Source: Nitrosomicrobium frigidum (SeqCode) (lineage in GTDB: Archaea > Thermoproteota > Nitrososphaeria > Nitrososphaerales > Nitrososphaeraceae). From it: a stretch of DNA of 45,252 bases. Position 1 is the stretch's first letter. Each line of letters opens with the position of its first letter. Positions 1 through 8,634 of the stretch are shown here, one piece after another. The notes beneath the pieces are model-generated. The model was not told the origin of the DNA and searched no databases. It saw only the letters and a list, made by a program, of their open reading frames with translations. The position numbers and the translations under genes are program-made. The stretch is from assembly GCA_023251115.1 (NCBI GenBank), contig JAHEZK010000007.1:10689-55940 (forward strand). Reading direction: 5' to 3'.

Positions 1-145
1 GTCCATCAAATCTTCCATTACCCTTACCGAATGAACCCCACATATTGACAAAAGTAAACCCTTTATCTAACGAGGTTGATATCGCTATTGGTTTATCACC
101 AATACTTGCTGCGGCTAATGTCAAATCACTTGTTTTGTTCCTCGT
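1..145 (-). CDS. NHL-type beta-propeller protein, partial at left edge, out of frame with HYR protein
   Basis: A minus-strand frame is open from a TAA at 148-146 to the window edge. It ends in NMWGSFGKGNGRFDG, which matches the start of an NHL repeat blade (WGSfGsGnGqFdgP). No ATG lies ahead of it; the possible start is TTG at 124, two bases past the stop of the HYR gene. It overlaps the last codons of that gene in the +1 frame. It may therefore be the C-terminal propeller of the same exported protein after a one-base shift, or a separate downstream gene. The rest lies outside the window. Confidence 0.45.
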
Positions 146-1328
146 TTATGGAATTCTCAACTATATTTGGCCTATCTTGTATATCACCGGTTCCTACAAA
201 TTCAGTGTTCCTATCTACAAATATATCAACACTATCACTAGCCGAGTTACCTTTATCGTCTTTTGCAATGATTTCAAAGGTTAATTTGTCATCGTTTGTG
301 GTAACCTGTGGAACTGTTACTTCGAACATTAAGTTGGTTACATTTCCTCCTATCTGTGGTGCTATGTCAGAGGCAATAGTTTGTGAGGATATGTGAGCGT
401 CTTGTGGCTTTATGGGTTCTCCTCCCGTTTGCTTCCATGTGAAAGATAACTTCTCGTTACCAGAATCATGAATTGAAATTCCCTTAATTTTTACTAATGA
501 TCCTTCTTCCGCCCTTTGATTCTGTTCAGTATTCAGATTCACTCTAATCAAACCATTATTCTCGTTCGGATTGTTCTCTATCTCTTGTATCTGAGTTGCT
601 TCAGTATCATTTTCTACAAGGTTTTCTACTGAGAGTGTATCGTCAGTAGCATTGTCAGATACCGTGAGTTGAGACGATATCAATTGGCTTGTTTCATTCT
701 GTGAAAGATTAGAAATTCCAATTTCTTTATTGATCTCACTTGTTGTCTGTCCTACGATAACACTAAACGAAGCTTGTCCAGTATTTCCTGATTTGTCTGT
801 AGCCATACAATTTACTTGGTTCAGGCCTAATGGAAACATACTTCCCGAGGGAGGGTCGCATGTTGCTATGGTGTTACCGTCAACGGTGTCAGAAGCATTG
901 GCATCATATGTTATTTTTGCACCTTGAAGATCATCAGCTTGTTTTAGAATGCTATGTGGAACCTTGAAACTAGGAGGAGAACTGTCCTTTACTGTAACAT
1001 TAAACATAGCATAACTTACGAGGCTGGTGACAGGGTCCTTAGCGGCACAGAGTACTATGGTACTTCCCATAGGAAAAGCGCTTCCACTAGCTGGATTGCA
1101 ATAGACAGATATTTTATCGGAGCTGGAGCTTGTAGCATTAACTGCGAAATTTACCTGCGTCCAGGAAGGGCCAGTAGCTCTTGCGTTAATAAAGGGAGGG
1201 GCTTCTACAAACGGAGGTTGTTTATTTGTCACTTGAACATTCTGAGCGAAGCCAACTTGAAATATAATTACGTTATAGGATAAGAAAAAAATAACAACAA
1301 AACATGCAATGAATTTTCTTCTTATCAT
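126..1328 (-). CDS. Exported HYR/PKD-like repeat protein
   Basis: A 400-residue extracellular protein of unknown function. The ATG at 1328 starts a clear signal peptide (basic MIRRK, hydrophobic core, end near FAQ at 27-29). A longer reading to 1442 would bury this signal, so I reject it. Two HYR (hyalin) domains follow, each with its cysteine pair: CNPASGSAFPMG...C and CDPPSGSMFPLG...C. After a Thr/Asn/Glu-rich linker comes a PKD/cadherin-like beta-sandwich (FTWKQTGG ... FEIIAKDDKGNSASDSV). Such proteins are usually surface-bound and take part in adhesion or binding. The gene stops at 126, but the +1 frame carries on into an NHL propeller, so the true protein may be longer. Confidence 0.75.
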   Translation of the reverse strand: MIRRKFIACFVVIFFLSYNVIIFQVGFAQNVQVTNKQPPFVEAPPFINARATGPSWTQVNFAVNATSSSSDKISVYCNPASGSAFPMGSTIVLCAAKDPVTSLVSYAMFNVTVKDSSPPSFKVPHSILKQADDLQGAKITYDANASDTVDGNTIATCDPPSGSMFPLGLNQVNCMATDKSGNTGQASFSVIVGQTTSEINKEIGISNLSQNETSQLISSQLTVSDNATDDTLSVENLVENDTEATQIQEIENNPNENNGLIRVNLNTEQNQRAEEGSLVKIKGISIHDSGNEKLSFTWKQTGGEPIKPQDAHISSQTIASDIAPQIGGNVTNLMFEVTVPQVTTNDDKLTFEIIAKDDKGNSASDSVDIFVDRNTEFVGTGDIQDRPNIVENSINEEQNK

Positions 1329-1734
1329 AAATAATTGCAGAATGAATGAAAAGGATTTGCTTTTATATCTTTTTTCTTCAGCTGATTTAAGAAAATCATA
1401 GTTAATTAAGCTACAATTTGAACTATTCAATATATTTTTCAATAATGCTTCAAAAACTCTTAGTTTTTATGGTTAATTGCTATGGATATCTAAAATATAT
1501 CAGGTTGGAAAGTTTTTGTCAAAAATCTTTGTCAGTTGCATAAATTAGAAAAATCAAAAAGTGGGAAATGATTTTCATGCGGGTGAAAAATAGTCTTCAG
1601 CTCACAATCATCTAAAACATCAATTCATTTCGAGATGTTTGTCCTCTGCGCTCACGTACTTAATTATTGATACAAAAGGTAGAGAAGGAGTCAGTTTTGT
1701 TACGTGTATCTATTTACGCTATCCATAAGTAGTC
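1329..1734. other. Intergenic, no gene seen
   Basis: This AT-rich stretch separates two minus-strand genes. I found no convincing small ORF, tRNA or strong inverted repeat. It should contain the promoter of the HYR gene just above 1328. Confidence 0.5.
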
Positions 1735-2073
1735 TTATCTGATTGTACTGTAAGCGTCTGCAATTTGCTTTTTAATTGCATCTAATTTTGATGGGGTGTC
1801 AATTACTTCTGTACTTGTAGGTTCATTTCTGCCTCTTTTAACAGAAATTACTAGAGAATCATTTCTTGGCTGTATGTCAACAAAGGTTCTATAATTCAAT
1901 GTTTTAGCATAAGCTATCCTATGCGGTCTTGATTCTTCAATGACATTGTCACCCAGTGATTTTATGAAAGTACGTAGTGTAAGTAATAATTGTCTTGTTT
2001 GTTCTTCTAATCCTGCCAAATGCGTATCAAAAGAAATATCTGATTTATCCGTGTAAATGCCAAATTTGCTCAT
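1735..2073 (-). CDS. DUF5655-like small protein
   Basis: A 112-residue soluble protein with no signal or membrane segment. The core (HLAGLEEQTRQLLLTLRTFIKSLG, then RIAYAKTLNYRTFVDIQPRNDSLVISVKRG) resembles DUF5655, a short domain found alone or fused to other small domains and sometimes labelled as a predicted transport protein. Its biochemical role is unknown. ATG at 2073 is the natural start. It stands alone, with the decayed antiporter starting divergently about 140 bp away. Family assignment is from memory of the motif. Confidence 0.6.
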   Translation of the reverse strand: MSKFGIYTDKSDISFDTHLAGLEEQTRQLLLTLRTFIKSLGDNVIEESRPHRIAYAKTLNYRTFVDIQPRNDSLVISVKRGRNEPTSTEVIDTPSKLDAIKKQIADAYSTIR

Positions 2074-2212
2074 TGCTATTAAATATTGTCCATGCTATTT
2101 TAACCATGTCAATAGCAACAGCGATTTTTCGCCAGTGAATATCCAAAATTAAATTAAGTTTGAGATGTTCGCGATTTGTAAAAATTGAAATAGCGTATAA
2201 TATTTCAACCAC

Positions 2213-3316
2213 ATGATTGATAAATATATCAAAATTTTTGAAATCGTATGCGGTATACGTACTTCTTATTTTTACCCCTATAGCGGTTATCCTAGAACTA
2301 TTACACGTGGGATATGTTACTTTGTTTGTAATAACTGCTATTGCTTTGATCCCTCTTGTAAAATTAATAGGTGATTCCACAGAACATTTATCTACTCATT
2401 ATGGTTCAACTCTAGGTTCTCTTATCAACGTAACATTCGGAAACGCGGCTGAAATAATATTGCTGTAGTTGCTATCAATGCAGGATTACTAGAACTTGTG
2501 AAAGCGTCAATAACTGGTTCTATTCTTGGAAACATAATGATTATTTTTGGTTTGAGTATGATTGCTTGAGGATTGCGACATAAGGAGCAACTATTTAATA
2601 AGGAAAATGCAGGACTGCAATCCTCATTAATTTTCTTGGCACTGATTGGTTTAGCAATTCCTACAATCATGTCAATTACTATTCTGAATGCAGATTCTGA
2701 AGATCATGCAAAATACAAATACAAAGTGACTCTGTAGCTATCTTGTTACTATTTGTATATGTCGTGGGTATTGTCTTCACATTTTTTACACACAAATATC
2801 TTTTTGTTTCACCCCATAGTAATGCTTCTGAGAACGAGATGTAACAGAATCACAATCACTGGAGCAAAAAGAAATCGTTTTTTATGTTGAGAGTAAGTAT
2901 GATTGGAGTCATAGTGGTGAGCGAAATCCTGTTGGATCTGTAGAAAAAACAAGCAAGGAATTTGGCTTTGGTGAAATGTTTGTGGGCGCTATTATTATAG
3001 GAATCGTAGGTAACACAGCAGAGCATAGCAGTGCTATTGTTCTTGCGAGAAAGGGAAAAATGGACCTTCAATAGGAATAGCTGCGGGCTCCGGAACGTAG
3101 ATCGCACTATTTGTGGTGCCTATTCTTGTATTAGTGGACATTGTCTTGTGGCAACCATTTACATTGCGATTTACACTTTACGAGCTAGCAACTCTATTAC
3201 TTGCCGCATTCATTATGAACCTAATAGCATTTGATGGAAAAAGTAATTGGTTTGAGGGAGTAATGTTGACATCGGTGTACATTATAATTGCAATTGGGTT
3301 TTTCTTTATAGGCTAG
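2213..3316 (+). pseudogene. Broken CAX-type Ca2+/H+ antiporter
   Basis: Pieces of one membrane antiporter of the CaCA/CAX family lie in order but in different frames. Both signature repeats survive: FGNAAEII near 2440-2460 and GNTAEHSSAI near 3008-3040. Other family segments are KASITGSILGN, GLRHKEQLFN and SNWFEG...AIGFFF. Lesions I can place: a one-base loss near 2462 (creating a stop at 2466), TGA at 2567 in place of a glycine codon, a frame change near 2710, an in-frame TAA near 2840, a frame change before 2890, and another frame change plus a stop near 3070-3100. The start is TTG 2217 or ATG 2213 in the neighbouring frame. No intact product is possible. Neighbouring genes are clean, so general sequencing error is unlikely. 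Confidence 0.85.
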
Positions 3317-3380
3317 AATTAGGTCTTATGAAGTAATGGATAAATCTTTTTTTCATGATCCAAGGATTAAGATACAGTAA

Positions 3381-4424
3381 ATGATAATATTTTTTGCCAG
3401 TCCAATCGGATTAGGACATGCTACTAGGGATATCGCTATCTGCGAGGAGATAAAATCGATGACTAATGAGAAGATCTTGATCGTTACTGGTCGACCAGCA
3501 TATGATATTTTTTCCAATTATGGATATTCTGCTAAGAATGTGTATATTCCTGAAAAATTCGATATAGATAATTTAATGCAACTGCGCTCACCATTGAAAT
3601 GGCTGTTTAAGTACTTCTTGTATTATAGAAATTGCAAAAAAATTGCCAAAGACCTTGTAGACAGTAATGAAGGTAGTCTGATTGTCAGTGACGAAGACTT
3701 TGCGTCAGTTGCTGTCGGGGAAAAAAAGAATCTCAAACGAATACTAATTACTGATCTCCTAGAAACCCATTTTGTTAAAGGTATATTTTCAACTATAGAG
3801 TCCCAAATGAACAAATCCATGCAAAGCATGTTAAAAAAATGTGATCGTGTTATTATTCCTGACGATGGGGATGACGTGGATAATATCTCTTATGTAGGAC
3901 CAGTTGTAAGAAGGTTGAGTATAACAAACAGGGACCTTTTGCGCAAAAAATTAGGTATAGACAAGAAAACAATATTGGTTAGTATTGGTGGAACCAGTGC
4001 TGGACGATACTTTGTTGATAAAACATTCAACGCGTACAAGAATTTAAGATCTAAAATGGATTTAGATTTATTGGTTGCTCTAGGTCCATCACTTGCCAAA
4101 CTTGAAAGTAATAATCCTACCTATAGGAACATTGGATTTGTAAGTAATTTACATGAATATATTTATGCGTCAGATCTTGTTCTTTCTTTGGCTGGAAGAT
4201 CAACAATTGACGAGTCTCGTGTTTACGGAACCCCAGGGATATTCATACCTATTAAGAATCACTTCGAACAAGAACAAAATGCAAGGAAGCTTGGTTACAC
4301 TTATGAGGATATATCAAGATTGGAAGCTCTAATAACCGAAAAAATTCAAACTGGCAGACGTAGTAAAAATGTTGCAAACAATGGTGCCAAGACTGCCGCC
4401 AAAATTGTTATGGAAATGGTATGA
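3381..4424 (+). CDS. MurG-like (GT-B fold) glycosyltransferase
   Basis: A 347-residue predicted cytoplasmic or membrane-associated glycosyltransferase. The N-terminus has the family opening FASPIGLGHATRDIAICEEI, where GLGHATR matches the donor-side glycine loop of MurG/GT28-like enzymes. The C-terminal domain has LVSIGGTSAGRYF (about 198-210), then GFVSNLHEYIYASDLVLSLAGRSTIDES, typical of nucleotide-sugar binding, and FIPIKNHFEQEQNARKL. The substrate cannot be read from sequence; archaeal members may act in glycolipid or surface glycan synthesis. ATG at 3381 is used. The gene lies 64 bp after the broken antiporter and convergent to the tRNA. Confidence 0.75.
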   Translation: MIIFFASPIGLGHATRDIAICEEIKSMTNEKILIVTGRPAYDIFSNYGYSAKNVYIPEKFDIDNLMQLRSPLKWLFKYFLYYRNCKKIAKDLVDSNEGSLIVSDEDFASVAVGEKKNLKRILITDLLETHFVKGIFSTIESQMNKSMQSMLKKCDRVIIPDDGDDVDNISYVGPVVRRLSITNRDLLRKKLGIDKKTILVSIGGTSAGRYFVDKTFNAYKNLRSKMDLDLLVALGPSLAKLESNNPTYRNIGFVSNLHEYIYASDLVLSLAGRSTIDESRVYGTPGIFIPIKNHFEQEQNARKLGYTYEDISRLEALITEKIQTGRRSKNVANNGAKTAAKIVMEMV

Positions 4425-4482
4425 AAATTAAGAACGATAAAGACATTTGCTTCCACTTAAAGTGTTTATAATTCTTGTGAGA

Positions 4483-4593
4483 GGCCTTCGGAGGGATTTG
4501 AACCCTCCTCGAGCGGTTTCTTCCAGCAACGATTCAATATTGAATGTTGTTGTCCACAGCCGCCTATACTGACCAGGCTATACTACGAAGGCC
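4483..4593 (-). tRNA. tRNA-His (GTG) with a 36-nt intron
   Basis: Read on the minus strand, GGCCTTCG (4593-4586) pairs with CGAAGGCC (4490-4483). This is an eight-pair acceptor made of an encoded G-1, seven standard pairs and C73, the identity signature of tRNA-His. T8 and A9 follow, then D-stem GTAT/GTAT with GU pairs around AGCCTGGTCA, anticodon stem GGCGG/CCGCT, anticodon GTG at 4557-4555, and T-arm GAGGG TTCAAAT CCCTC. An intron of 36 nt (4553-4518) sits after position 37, the usual archaeal site, and contains an imperfect hairpin (CAACAAC ... GTTGCTG). CCA is not encoded. Confidence 0.93.
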
Positions 4594-4646
4594 GATCATC
4601 ATTGGTTTGATAAGCCTACAGTATATAACTGTTAGATAAATTATTT

Positions 4647-5459
4647 TTATACTTTAATGATATCTTTTCGAACTATCTGTATTCCCTCATTTTCCAGATT
4701 ACTTGCCAATGCATTTAGACCAATTGAGTCTCCGGCCAAGTGTCCTAATATTATCAGGCTGCCTTGAATTTTACTTTCATTTAGTTTTACCAAATCATTG
4801 TAGTCAATATGAAAGTAGAGAACCGTCGAGATTCCATTTTCAAAATAATTTTTTGCTATTTGAAATCCACCATTAGTACCTGCAGCTATTACCGCGACCC
4901 ACTTGCCTACATTAGAATTAGGCTGTCCGTATGAAACTTGAATCTTTGTTGCTGCATTTTTGAATTCTGGGATATCTTCTAAAGTTGTAACCAAGTCTGA
5001 CACTAGATTTGGATTTTCGTCTTGAATCTTTTGAGATATCACTCTCCTGGCATACTCATCGCATGGTTGATGAATGTTTACTAATGGCATGTTCAAAATC
5101 TTTGCAGAATCAATAACAGAGGAATAGATCTGAGTATGGTTCCTGAGTTCTATTCTCTTCTTTAGATCCAAAACAGATTTTTTTGCAATATTTTCAGGAA
5201 TGCCATTTTCTTTCATATAATCAATATGTCTATCAATAACTTTGTAAAAATTGATGGCAGTTACACCAATAGGATGATGGGTTACTACTGCATCACAGCC
5301 TAGATTCTTTGCTAGCATTAGATCTGCAGTTGTTACGTCTATCATTAACATTATCTTCTTAATGTTCCTACCATGAACGTGAACCGCAGTATCGGCAGGA
5401 ACTGAGTTCCATTGAACCATATCAAGTGATATTTCTAAAATCTCATTAGTATCTAACAT
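4647..5459 (-). CDS. Nif3-like dinuclear metal-centre protein
   Basis: A 270-residue NIF3 (GTP cyclohydrolase I type 2-like) family protein. Its molecular function is unsettled; members form toroidal hexamers with a two-metal site. THHPIG (CDAVVTHHPIG) is the family metal-binding motif near the N-terminus. GxxxGG-like and LGHLAGDSIGLNAL near the C-terminus complete the second half of the site. I start at ATG 5459 because a purine-rich AGAAGG-type ribosome-binding site precedes it. An upstream ATG at 5513 would add an 18-residue basic extension. The C-terminus lies about 50 bp from the tRNA-His gene on the same strand. Confidence 0.8.
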   Translation of the reverse strand: MLDTNEILEISLDMVQWNSVPADTAVHVHGRNIKKIMLMIDVTTADLMLAKNLGCDAVVTHHPIGVTAINFYKVIDRHIDYMKENGIPENIAKKSVLDLKKRIELRNHTQIYSSVIDSAKILNMPLVNIHQPCDEYARRVISQKIQDENPNLVSDLVTTLEDIPEFKNAATKIQVSYGQPNSNVGKWVAVIAAGTNGGFQIAKNYFENGISTVLYFHIDYNDLVKLNESKIQGSLIILGHLAGDSIGLNALASNLENEGIQIVRKDIIKV

Positions 5460-5664
5460 CTTGGATTTCCTTCTTTTTAGATTCATAATACTATAAAGAA
5501 GTTTTGGATTCACTAACTGAAGGAATTCAAATTAGTTTATAACCACAAATATTAGTTCTGAAAATGAATTTTGTTAAATGCATACCTTTCATAATTTTAT
5601 GACTAATTAAGATATAAGATTAATTTTAACATTTAAATGTCATTGTGCATTTCGTTTTTGTACT

Positions 5665-6705
5665 ATGAGTTGTTCTGACGAATATATATCACACACCGAC
5701 ACGCAGAATCTTATTCAAATTTCGCCACTAACAAAAGCCAAATTAAAGAAGGCTAAATATGGCGTTTACAATCATTCTGCAGTAGAACTCTGTCATTGGA
5801 CAAAAAAATCTTTCTCCAATGAAGGAACCTGCTACAAACACAAATTCTACGGTATTTCAACTCATAGATGCATGGAAATGACACCTACTGCAATGAACTG
5901 TGAAAACAGATGTATTTACTGTTGGCGGCCTACCGAATTTTATGATACGCTGGAAATGCCTGAACATTTGGTTGATGAACCGGATATGATAATTAATAAT
6001 TTACTGGAAGAACGTAGAAAACTCATCGTAGGACATTATGGTAACAAAAAAAGCGACAAATTAAAAATTGATGAATCTCTATTTCCGCAACATTACGCAA
6101 TATCACTATCTGGAGAACCTACTATGTATCCAAAATTACCGAGCCTTATCAAGTATCTTAAAACCATTAAGAATACAAAATCAATATTTTTGGTCACAAA
6201 TGGACAGGAACCAGAAATGCTCCAAAGATTGGTAGATGAACAAGCTCTGCCAACGCAGCTCTATCTATCTACCAATGCTTCAAATAAAAAAATGTATACA
6301 ATGGTGAACAGACCGAAATATATGGATGCATGGGACAGATGGCAAAAGAGTCTTGAATTGTTGTCGGAAATGGATACAAGAACAGTATTGAGAATGACTT
6401 TGATACGGAATTTTAACGATTCAACAAATTCCGTAAATGAATTTGCTGATCTAGTGAAAAGAGGTAATCCGCATTTCATTGAAATTAAATCGTATATGCA
6501 TATTGGAATGTCCACTCAAAGATTAGAGAGATCAGATATGTTGGAAATGGACGAAATAAGGGGCTATTCAGATTTAATGCGCAATAGTTTAGGCATATTC
6601 TCTATTATGGATGAAAGTGAAATTTCAAGAATAGTAGTTCTCCAAAATCTCAAGAGGTATACTGAAAGGTGGATTGAGGGGTATGAAAAGCCAATTATTC
6701 ATTGA
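5665..6705 (+). CDS. taw1: tRNA 4-demethylwyosine synthase (Taw1/TYW1)
   Basis: A radical-SAM enzyme of 346 residues that condenses pyruvate with N1-methylguanosine-37 of tRNA-Phe to form the wyosine tricycle. The radical-SAM cysteines are C79, C83 and C86 (CENRCIYC). The second Fe-S cluster is marked by C43, C56 and C69, spaced 13 and 13 as known for archaeal Taw1. SGEPTMYPKL and the later FIEIKSYMHIG motif are typical of the family. The ATG at 5665 follows an A/T-rich promoter-like stretch. It is monocistronic and convergent with the pyrophosphatase gene. Its presence implies wyosine-type modification, although no partner (Trm5, Taw2, Taw3) is in this window. Confidence 0.93.
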   Translation: MSCSDEYISHTDTQNLIQISPLTKAKLKKAKYGVYNHSAVELCHWTKKSFSNEGTCYKHKFYGISTHRCMEMTPTAMNCENRCIYCWRPTEFYDTLEMPEHLVDEPDMIINNLLEERRKLIVGHYGNKKSDKLKIDESLFPQHYAISLSGEPTMYPKLPSLIKYLKTIKNTKSIFLVTNGQEPEMLQRLVDEQALPTQLYLSTNASNKKMYTMVNRPKYMDAWDRWQKSLELLSEMDTRTVLRMTLIRNFNDSTNSVNEFADLVKRGNPHFIEIKSYMHIGMSTQRLERSDMLEMDEIRGYSDLMRNSLGIFSIMDESEISRIVVLQNLKRYTERWIEGYEKPIIH

Positions 6706-6729
6706 ATCACGATTCTCCCTTTTACTCCT

Positions 6730-7299
6730 TCATCTATGTACTCCTAAATAATTTTCACGGTACCATTTTGCAAAATTATTCAGTGCTTTTGTCCTGTGTG
6801 AGATTGCGATCTTGTTTGTTATGCCCATTTGTCCATAGGTAACTGAGGAATCGTCTGGAATGAATATTGGGTCGTAACCCCAACCGCCTTTTGTAATTCG
6901 ATCGCCTATCGTTCCCCTCGTATCACCGGAGAATACCTTGTTACATTTGTCGTCCATATATGCTACGATTGATCTAAATAGTGCAACTCTACTTGTCCTG
7001 TTCAATAGCAAATCTAAAATCCCTTGATTTCCTATGGTTCCAAGAACATAAGAAGAATAAGGACCAGGGAACCCGTGAAGTGAATCGATAAAAAGTCCGG
7101 TATCCTCTACTATTAATGGCCTACCTATTTTTTGATACGCATCCCTAGCCTTTTGCTGCGCAATTTCATCCAGGCTATTGGACTGAATCTCAATACTCTC
7201 AAATTTTACAAATTCTATTTCTATGTTGTAAGTCCTCATGTGGTTAAAAATTTCATCAAATTTGCTTTTGTTAGTACTTGCAAATATTATTCTTCTCAA
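6730..7299 (-). CDS. XTP/dITP pyrophosphatase (RdgB/HAM1 family)
   Basis: A 189-residue house-cleaning enzyme that hydrolyses non-canonical purine nucleoside triphosphates (XTP, ITP, dITP) to monophosphates. The start IIFASTNKSKFDEI matches the (S/T)xNxxK substrate loop. VEDTGLFIDSLHGFPGPYSSY carries the catalytic acidic pair and the FPGPYS loop. GGWGYDPIF and ISHRTKALNNF are the conserved base- and phosphate-binding segments. The length fits the family. ATG at 7299 is preceded by an AT-rich region. It sits tail to tail with taw1, about 24 bp apart. Confidence 0.92.
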   Translation of the reverse strand: MRRIIFASTNKSKFDEIFNHMRTYNIEIEFVKFESIEIQSNSLDEIAQQKARDAYQKIGRPLIVEDTGLFIDSLHGFPGPYSSYVLGTIGNQGILDLLLNRTSRVALFRSIVAYMDDKCNKVFSGDTRGTIGDRITKGGWGYDPIFIPDDSSVTYGQMGITNKIAISHRTKALNNFAKWYRENYLGVHR

Positions 7300-7459
7300 T
7301 TTTAGAAAAAACCAAACACCGGAATAAAAAATTTAGCCTGCACATACATAATATCCTAGTAAAAATTTATTTGCTGTCCGCTGGTGTTAAAGAAATCATA
7401 TAATCCGACGCATTCTACCAAAACTTAAATGTGATAGCCTATGATTGTATCCATTGAGA

Positions 7460-7687
7460 ATGGATTTTGCACAGTTTCTAAATAAAATATATGACTTGAC
7501 AAGAGGTGAATTACGTATTATTAATCAATATGAGGTCGGTGAAGGACTGGAATTAAGCAGCAAACAAACGGATAAGATAGTCTATGAATTGTCAAACACG
7601 GGTATGATAAAAAGAGTGGCTAGGAACAAGATTGTTTTAAGTTCTCACGCGCTATATGTTATGCATAATAGTAAAAACTTGGACTGA
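7460..7687 (+). CDS. Small winged-helix-like protein
   Basis: A 75-residue protein starting at ATG 7460 (MDFAQFLNKIYDLTRGELRII). An upstream in-frame TTG at 7445 would add five residues. The pattern of helices followed by SSKQTDKIVYELSNTGMIKRV and a short beta hairpin (ARNKIVLSS) looks like a compact winged helix-turn-helix with the recognition helix near residues 36-50. This would make it a DNA-binding regulator, but I do not recognise a named family. It is divergent from the pyrophosphatase gene, about 160 bp away, and ends just before the Cys-rich small gene on the other strand. Confidence 0.55.
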   Translation: MDFAQFLNKIYDLTRGELRIINQYEVGEGLELSSKQTDKIVYELSNTGMIKRVARNKIVLSSHALYVMHNSKNLD

Positions 7688-7716
7688 AAATAGATTAAAG
7701 TAATTTAATAGGATAG

Positions 7717-7860
7717 TTACAGACTGTGGTTGCTCGATGCACAGATACAAGTTATCATTTTATCACATTCTTCATGTCGTCCATAAACACAAGGTCCACA
7801 TACAGTCGTTATTTTTCCTCTTGGACCAGTTATTTCCTTATTCTGTAATTCTATTTTCAT
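7717..7860 (-). CDS. Cys-rich 47-residue miniprotein
   Basis: An ATG at 7860 opens 47 codons ending in TAA at 7717. The middle reads TTVCGPCVYGRHEECDKMITCICA, giving CxxC, Cys32, and CxC, with His29, enough ligands for one zinc site. No family is recognised. It is convergent with the small winged-helix gene, 29 bp away. Support comes from the clean ATG frame and metal-ligand pattern; at this length chance cannot be excluded. Confidence 0.5.
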   Translation of the reverse strand: MKIELQNKEITGPRGKITTVCGPCVYGRHEECDKMITCICASSNHSL

Positions 7861-7919
7861 GATCTAATTGAAACATTACTCTATATTACCTTGTCCCCGT
7901 TGGTGCTATTGAAATCTCA

Positions 7920-8373
7920 TTATACATTGCAGTCATTTTGCAGATACTTTAACGCCATCTTAATTCCTGTGGCGTTTGTTCTAATATCAAGGAATTTTCG
8001 ATTTGATTTTCCACTTTAATGATTCTGACAACTTAAGAACAGCATCATACGTTGGTGGTGGTATCAATCCTCAACACCATGACTGTCCCATCGGCTTTAA
8101 TTATTACATTTTATACTAGGTTGTGGTAATTCAGTTAACATCGATGGGTTGAGATCCCTCTTTTCCCCTCGATGTTTTGATTAGTTCTATCTACTAGAAT
8201 CGTATCCAATATTCACAATCCTAACCACAGCAGTGTTCGGTTTGAATTTATCCTGATCATTTTTCACTATTTGTGTTATTACCCCCGCCAGTAGATAACT
8301 TCTTTAACTTAATGGGGCATAGAATTATTGCTACAACGGTATTTGGGATAAGTTCATCATTGGAAGAGGCCAT
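7920..8373 (-). pseudogene. Decayed hypothetical gene
   Basis: Minus-strand fragments in alternating frames read like one former protein. They begin with ATG at 8373 (MASSNDELIPNTVVAII), continue with GVITQIVKNDQDKFKPNTAVVRIVNIGYDSS, then PTYDAVLKLSESLKWKIKSK, and end with RTNATGIKMALKYLQNDCNV before TAA at 7920. At least three frame changes and several stops separate the pieces. The family is not recognised. The remaining 260 bp to the Bud32 gene hold nothing I can name. Confidence 0.4.
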
Positions 8374-8634
8374 TTCTCCAACCTCAAAACTATAGAATTT
8401 CTTAAATTTTCCTACTAAAAACAAGAATTAACTTGCACATAGCTCGAAATAGTTTAACATGAAGCGATGTAGCTTATAGCGTATGCTTAATAAATCAAAA
8501 AATTAACTAAATTCATCATGTGTTAATTGTTCCTAAATTCAATAACAAAAAACGTCTTTGCTATATACTAAAAATGGTATTGGTATCAACTCTATTGATT
8601 AATCCTGGATTCAACTAAATAATTTAACAAATAT

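Noticed and set aside
45-396. Plus-strand open frames at the left edge
   Set aside because: They are opposite the HYR/NHL coding frames, contain no recognised domain and share their codon periodicity.
1329-1442. N-terminal extension of the HYR gene
   Set aside because: It would place 38 residues before a textbook signal peptide; ATG 1328 is preferred.
2045-3107. Minus-strand frames opposite the antiporter
   Set aside because: They are antisense to readable CAX segments and have no domain of their own.
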